Source: a bacterium
GTDB lineage: Bacteria > Hinthialibacterota > Hinthialibacteria > H5-UNCL2
NCBI GenBank assembly: GCA_015075175.1
Contig: JABTUV010000005.1
Location: 295,820 to 359,819, forward strand
Direction of reading: 5' to 3'
Length of the DNA: 64,000 nucleotides
This document shows, in pieces, positions 54,514 to 64,000 of this stretch (positions within the stretch are counted from its first letter, which is position 1; each line of letters opens with the position of its first letter). Both the position numbers and the translations under genes were made by a program. The notes beneath the pieces were generated by a model. That model was given only the letters and a program-made list of their open reading frames with translations. It searched no databases and was not told where the DNA came from.

Positions 54514-57500
54514 ATGACGAAGCAAGAGACGCGGGGACAAGGGCGATACTCGTACGCTCAACTGCCCTGTCCGATGGACATGCCCAATCTGATCGAGACC
54601 CAGCAGATGTCGTATCGGAGTTTTCTGCAGATCGACGTGCTGCCGGAGAAGCGGAGCAAGACGGGTCTGCAGGAAGTGTTCGCCAGCAGTTTCCCGATCA
54701 AGGGGCGGGACAACTCGGTTCTGGAGTTCGTGAACTACGCGTTGGGGCGGCCGAAGTACGACGTGCAGGAGTGCGTGGACCGGGGGATGACGTATGCGGC
54801 GCCGCTGCGGATCAAGGTGCGGCTGGTGGTGCGGGAGGCGGGGTCGGAGAACCCGGAGGTGATCGACATCCGGGAGGAGGACATCTACCTGGGCGAGCTG
54901 CCGCTGATGACGGAGAAGGGGACGTTCATCATCAACGGGGCGGAGCGGGTCGTAATTTCGCAGTTGCATCGCTCGCCGGGGCCGGTGTTCACGGCGGAGA
55001 TGCACTCGTCCGGGCGCAAGCTGGTGTCGGCCAGCATCATTCCCAATCGGGGGGCGTGGCTGGAGTTCGACGCCGACCTGAACGGGGTGATCACGGTGGT
55101 GATCGACCGCAAGCGGAAGATGCCGGTGACGGCGCTCTTGCGCGCCTTCGGATTCTCGACCAACGACGAGATCATCGATCTCTTCTGCAAGTACGAGGAA
55201 GTGAAGGTGACCAGCAAGACCCCGCAGAAGGATCTTTTGGGGCAGGTTCCGGTTTTCGACGTGGTGGACCCGGACTCGGGGGAGATCATCTGCCACGGGG
55301 GCGCGCCGATCGACAAGGACATGGTGGAAAAGCTGCGCAGTGTGCCCGGCTCGGTGAAGGTGCACGTCGCCACCGAGGGGGCCAAGCACTATCCCATGAT
55401 CTACGCCACGCTGGCCAAGGATCCGACGACGGACATGCAGCACGCGCAGCTGGAGCTGTACCGCATGTTGCGGCCGGGCGAACCGCCCATGCCCAAGAAG
55501 GCGGAGGCGCTGTTGGAGAATCTCTTTTTCAATGCGCGGCGCTACGACCTGTCGCGGGTGGGCCGGTACCGCATGAACAAGAAGCTGGGCGTCAACCAGC
55601 CGCTGGACACGACGACGCTGACGCCGGACGACCTGGTGGCGATGGTGCGATACATCCTGGCGTTCACGTTCGAGGATGCGGAGAGCGACGACATCGACCA
55701 TTTGGGGAACCGGCGGGTGCGGACCATCGGGGAGTTGTTGGAGAACCAGTTCCGGCTGGGGCTGGCGCGCATGGAGCGGAGCATCCGGGAGAAGATGTCG
55801 ATCCTGGATCTTGAGAGCGTGATGCCGCGCAACCTGATCAACGCCAAGCCGATCACGTCGGCGATCAACGAGTTTTTCGGGCGCAGCCAGTTGTCGCAGT
55901 TCCTGGACCAGATCAATCCGCTGGCGGAGTTGACGCACAAGCGGCGGCTGTCGGCTTTGGGGCCGGGGGGCCTGAACCGGGAGCGGGCGGGCTTTCCGGT
56001 GCGGGACGTGCATCACACCCACTACGGGCGCATCTGCCCGATCGAGACGCCGGAAGGCCCCAACATCGGACTGATCTCCTCGCTGGCGACCTACGCGCGC
56101 ATCAACGAGTTCGGGTTCATCGAGACGCCCTATCGGGTGGTGGAACACAGCCGGGTGACCAACAAGATCGACTATCTGTCGGCGGACGACGAGGATTTGA
56201 ACCTGTCGGCGGGAGGCGACGGTAAGAACGGGCCGCGCGAGGCGGTCTACATTGCGCAGGCGAACGCGGCGACGGATGCGTCGGGCAAGTTCGTCGGGGA
56301 CATGGTGCTGTCGCGGCACCAGGGGGATTTTCCGCGGGTGGCGCCGTCGAAGGTGTCCTACATGGACGTGTCGCCGATGCAGTTGGTGTCGGTGTCGGCG
56401 GCGTTGATTCCGTTTCTGGAGCACGACGACGCCAACCGGGCGTTGATGGGGTCGAACATGCAGCGGCAGGCGGTGCCGCTGCTGCGGTCGGAGGCGCCGC
56501 TGATCGGGACGGGGATCGAGTATCGGGCGGCCAAGGACTCGGGGGTGGTGGTGGTGGCGCGGCGCTCGGGGGTGGTGGAGTACGTGTCCGCGGAGAAGAT
56601 CGTGGTGCGGGCCGACCGAGTCGAGGACCCGCTCACGGAGACGGAGACGGACACCTATCTGCTGGCCAAGTTCATGCGGAGCAATCAGAACACGTGCATC
56701 AACCAGCGGCCGATCGTCAAGAAGGGGCAGCGGGTGGTGAAGGGGGAGGTGATCGCGGACGGACCGGCGACGGATCACGGCGAGCTGGCGCTGGGCAAGA
56801 ACCTGACGGTGGCCTTCATGTCGTGGGAGGGCTACAACTTCGAGGACGCGATCGTGTGCTCGGAGCGGGTGGTCACCGACGACGTGTTCACGTCGGTTCA
56901 CATCGAGGAGTTCAAGATCGAGGTGCGGGACACCAAGCTGGGGGAGGAGGAGATCACGCGGGACATTCCCAACGTGGGCGAGGAGGCGCTGAGGAACCTG
57001 GACGAGAACGGCATCATCCGGGTGGGCGCGCCGGTCAAGCCGGGGGACATCCTGGTGGGCAAGATTTCGCCCAAGGGCAAGGTGCAGACGACCAACGTGG
57101 AGAAGCTCTTGCGGGCCATCTTCGGCAAGCGGGCGGAGGATGTGCGGGACATCAGCCTGAAGGCGCCGCCGGGCACGGAGGGGACGGTCATCGACGTGAA
57201 GGTGTTCTCGCGCAAGACGCGCACGGGCAAGGGGAAGGTGGAGGACCAGCGGCAGCTGAAGCGGCTGTCCAGCGAGCGCGACAAGGCGCTGGAGCAGCTC
57301 TCCGAGGATTTGACGCGCAAGACGCTGGAGTTGTTGCGCGACCAGGTGGTGGCGGGGGACGTGATCGACCGGGAGACGGGCGAGGTGTTGGTGCCGGCTG
57401 GAACCACGCTGACGCGCACGCAGATGAAGAAGCTGGAGTCGGCCAACCTGGGGGAGGTGGGGATTCTGCACGGCGAGCAGCTGGACCGGCTGCGGCTGGA

Positions 57501-58638
57501 GTACGGGCGGCGGATGGAGGAGGTGCGGCAGGAGTACGAGAAGAAAATCGACTACATCAAGGCGGGGGACAACCTGCCGCCGGGCGTGATCAAGCTGGTG
57601 AAGGTGTACGTGGCCAAGAAGCGGAAGTTGCAGGTGGGCGACAAGCTGGCGGGGCGGCACGGCAACAAGGGCGTGGTGGCCAAGATCGTGCCAATGGAGG
57701 ACATGCCGTTTTTGGAGGACGGCACGCCGGTGGACATCGTGCTCAATCCGCTGGGAGTGCCGAGTCGCATGAACGTGGGGCAGGTGCTGGAGACGCACAT
57801 GGGCAAGGCGGCGGAGATTCTGGGCCTGTCGGTGGCGACGCCGGTGTTCGACGGGGCCAAGGAGTGGGACGTGGCGCTGGCGCTGCGGCAGGCGGACCTG
57901 GTGCGGCGCTACGGGCGCGGCAGCATCCAGGCGGCGATCGCGGAGGAGATGAACGGCTTGCGCGAGCCCGACCAGATCGCCGCCGCCATCAAGCGCTCCT
58001 ACGATCTGGAGACCTCCGCGCGCACCAAGACCGAGATTCGCGAGACCCTGTCGCGGGGCAACCGGCTTTCGCAGGAGGAGACGCGGCAGATCATCGACGC
58101 CACGCTGGAGCGTTACGGCAAGACCACCGTATACGACGGCAAGACGGGCGAGCCGTTCGCCGAGCGCGCGTGCGTCGGCAACATTTACATCATGAAGCTC
58201 AACCACCTCGTGGACAACAAGATTCACGCGCGGGCCATCGGTCCGTATTCGCTGGTCACGCAGCAGCCCTTGGGCGGCAAGGCGCAGTTCGGCGGGCAGC
58301 GCCTGGGCGAGATGGAGGTGTGGGCGCTGGAGGCTTACGGAGCCGCCTTCACCCTGCAGGAACTCTTGACCGTCAAGTCCGACGACATCGTGGGCCGCAA
58401 CAAGATTTACGAGTCGATCGTGAAGGGCGAGCCTACGCGACCTCCGGGACTGCCCGAGTCGTTTTACGTGCTCATCAAGGAGCTGCAGTGCCTGGGGCTG
58501 GGGGTCGAGCTGGTCGAGAAGGCGGAGGACGCGGCGGCGCAGATGGTAGTGGACACCAAGAAGTCGCTGGACGCCGCGGCCGCCGCTCAGACGGTGAGCA
58601 AGCAGGCCGCCGTCAGGAAGCTGGTGGGCAAGGACTGA
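54514..58638 (+). CDS. rpoB: DNA-directed RNA polymerase subunit beta
   Basis: The 1,374-residue beta subunit, full length. The rifampicin region reads [20 protein letters not shown] and keeps the Asp, His and Ser residues targeted by rifampicin resistance. [17 protein letters not shown], the catalytic-side [13 protein letters not shown], and the C-terminal [24 protein letters not shown] are conserved. AAAGGAG precedes the ATG. Unusually, no rplJ-rplL genes lie upstream. The stop codon sits in a 9-bp hairpin. Confidence 0.98.
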   Translation: MTKQETRGQGRYSYAQLPCPMDMPNLIETQQMSYRSFLQIDVLPEKRSKTGLQEVFASSFPIKGRDNSVLEFVNYALGRPKYDVQECVDRGMTYAAPLRIKVRLVVREAGSENPEVIDIREEDIYLGELPLMTEKGTFIINGAERVVISQLHRSPGPVFTAEMHSSGRKLVSASIIPNRGAWLEFDADLNGVITVVIDRKRKMPVTALLRAFGFSTNDEIIDLFCKYEEVKVTSKTPQKDLLGQVPVFDVVDPDSGEIICHGGAPIDKDMVEKLRSVPGSVKVHVATEGAKHYPMIYATLAKDPTTDMQHAQLELYRMLRPGEPPMPKKAEALLENLFFNARRYDLSRVGRYRMNKKLGVNQPLDTTTLTPDDLVAMVRYILAFTFEDAESDDIDHLGNRRVRTIGELLENQFRLGLARMERSIREKMSILDLESVMPRNLINAKPITSAINEFFGRSQLSQFLDQINPLAELTHKRRLSALGPGGLNRERAGFPVRDVHHTHYGRICPIETPEGPNIGLISSLATYARINEFGFIETPYRVVEHSRVTNKIDYLSADDEDLNLSAGGDGKNGPREAVYIAQANAATDASGKFVGDMVLSRHQGDFPRVAPSKVSYMDVSPMQLVSVSAALIPFLEHDDANRALMGSNMQRQAVPLLRSEAPLIGTGIEYRAAKDSGVVVVARRSGVVEYVSAEKIVVRADRVEDPLTETETDTYLLAKFMRSNQNTCINQRPIVKKGQRVVKGEVIADGPATDHGELALGKNLTVAFMSWEGYNFEDAIVCSERVVTDDVFTSVHIEEFKIEVRDTKLGEEEITRDIPNVGEEALRNLDENGIIRVGAPVKPGDILVGKISPKGKVQTTNVEKLLRAIFGKRAEDVRDISLKAPPGTEGTVIDVKVFSRKTRTGKGKVEDQRQLKRLSSERDKALEQLSEDLTRKTLELLRDQVVAGDVIDRETGEVLVPAGTTLTRTQMKKLESANLGEVGILHGEQLDRLRLEYGRRMEEVRQEYEKKIDYIKAGDNLPPGVIKLVKVYVAKKRKLQVGDKLAGRHGNKGVVAKIVPMEDMPFLEDGTPVDIVLNPLGVPSRMNVGQVLETHMGKAAEILGLSVATPVFDGAKEWDVALALRQADLVRRYGRGSIQAAIAEEMNGLREPDQIAAAIKRSYDLETSARTKTEIRETLSRGNRLSQEETRQIIDATLERYGKTTVYDGKTGEPFAERACVGNIYIMKLNHLVDNKIHARAIGPYSLVTQQPLGGKAQFGGQRLGEMEVWALEAYGAAFTLQELLTVKSDDIVGRNKIYESIVKGEPTRPPGLPESFYVLIKELQCLGLGVELVEKAEDAAAQMVVDTKKSLDAAAAAQTVSKQAAVRKLVGKD

Positions 58639-58689
58639 TGTAAACATCAGTCCGGTCCTATAGGTCCTATCGGTCCTATGGGTCCTATT
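58632..58689 (+). promoter_or_regulatory. Hairpin and four 9-base repeats in the rpoB-rpoC gap
   Basis: GGACTGATG (58632-58640) pairs perfectly with CATCAGTCC (58645-58653) around TAAA, and the stem contains the rpoB stop. Four direct repeats GGTCCTATN follow at 58654-58689. It could be a processing site or attenuator inside the operon. Confidence 0.55.
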
Positions 58690-58717
58690 TTCGGTCGCAG
58701 AACGAACCTGGGAGAGG

Positions 58718-63867
<5,150 letters not shown>

Positions 63868-64000
63868 GCGCCAAGGCTCTCGCGGACCGGCGAGTGGGGG
63901 ATGGGACCTAGGGGACCCGGGGGACGGAATCAAACCATGGACTCCCCCGGTTGGATGCCTGCCCGTCAGTCAGGCGGGGGGCTATGCTCGAGCATGTTCT
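63868..64000. repeat. Repeat-bearing region after rpoC
   Basis: GATGGGACCTAGGGGACCCG (63899 onward) is a degenerate run of the GGGACNTAT family. GCCTGCCCGTCAGTCAGGCG (63957-63976) can form a stem-loop and may end rpoBC transcription. No gene start is recognised before the window ends. Confidence 0.5.

Overview
The window is a GC-rich bacterial chromosome segment (about two thirds G+C by eye). KDO and heptose enzymes, an RND efflux system, Tat-type leaders on sugar dehydrogenases, a GH172 enzyme and a ThuA protein suggest an environmental Gram-negative bacterium that lives on complex glycans. The style resembles genomes of the PVC group or candidate phyla such as Sumerlaeota or Hydrogenedentota, but I cannot fix the phylum from sequence alone. 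About 50 genes lie on both strands. No tRNA, rRNA, CRISPR array, integrase or transposase gene was found.

Layout. 0-3 kb: GntR regulator, methyltransferase and PfkB sugar kinase. 3-8.5 kb: TetR-adaptor-RND efflux operon. 8.6-14 kb: IscU-like protein, TPR lipoprotein, ThuA protein, CheY, glycosyltransferase, SGNH hydrolase and a small nucleotidyltransferase. 14-21 kb: Der GTPase, then a surface-glycan cluster (radical SAM/SPASM, NeuB, small coupled protein, CapD/PseB-type dehydratase, GT39-like membrane transferase). 21-30 kb: a tandem repeat array, a broken unknown gene, a DUF1573 lipoprotein, an LplT-PlsC-AMP-ligase fusion, STAS-AcpS and a damaged kdsA. 30-38.5 kb: glnA with a likely sigma-54 promoter, DUF697, heptose adenylyltransferase, DUF1015, a PAS membrane protein and Mrp. 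38.7-45.7 kb: D-glycerate-type dehydrogenase, sugar isomerase, SSS symporter, endonuclease III, and a UppS-CdsA-small ORF operon. 46-53.4 kb: two facing sugar modules. One has Gfo/Idh, PIG-L deacetylase and a GlcN6P-deaminase-like gene. The other has GH172, Tat-type Gfo/Idh and a Tat-type isomerase. 54-64 kb: rpoB and rpoC.

Two features dominate. First, the intergenic space is crowded with many dispersed palindromic repeat families. Many abut or supply stop codons, mostly TAG. The most striking is a hairpin element with 13 cores at nine loci. Its outer arms are constant; its inner stem changes sequence while staying base-paired. It is often linked to a 74-bp element with terminal inverted repeats. 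Second, at least 12 genes carry single-base frameshifts, some in dense clusters and one in rpoC. These look mostly like consensus errors, so most broken genes here should be treated as possibly intact in the organism.

Regulatory signals include several sigma-70-like promoters, a set of genes whose -10 box ends exactly six bases before the start codon (a leaderless-mRNA pattern), a sigma-54 site before glnA, and candidate operators for the TetR gene and the amino-sugar module.
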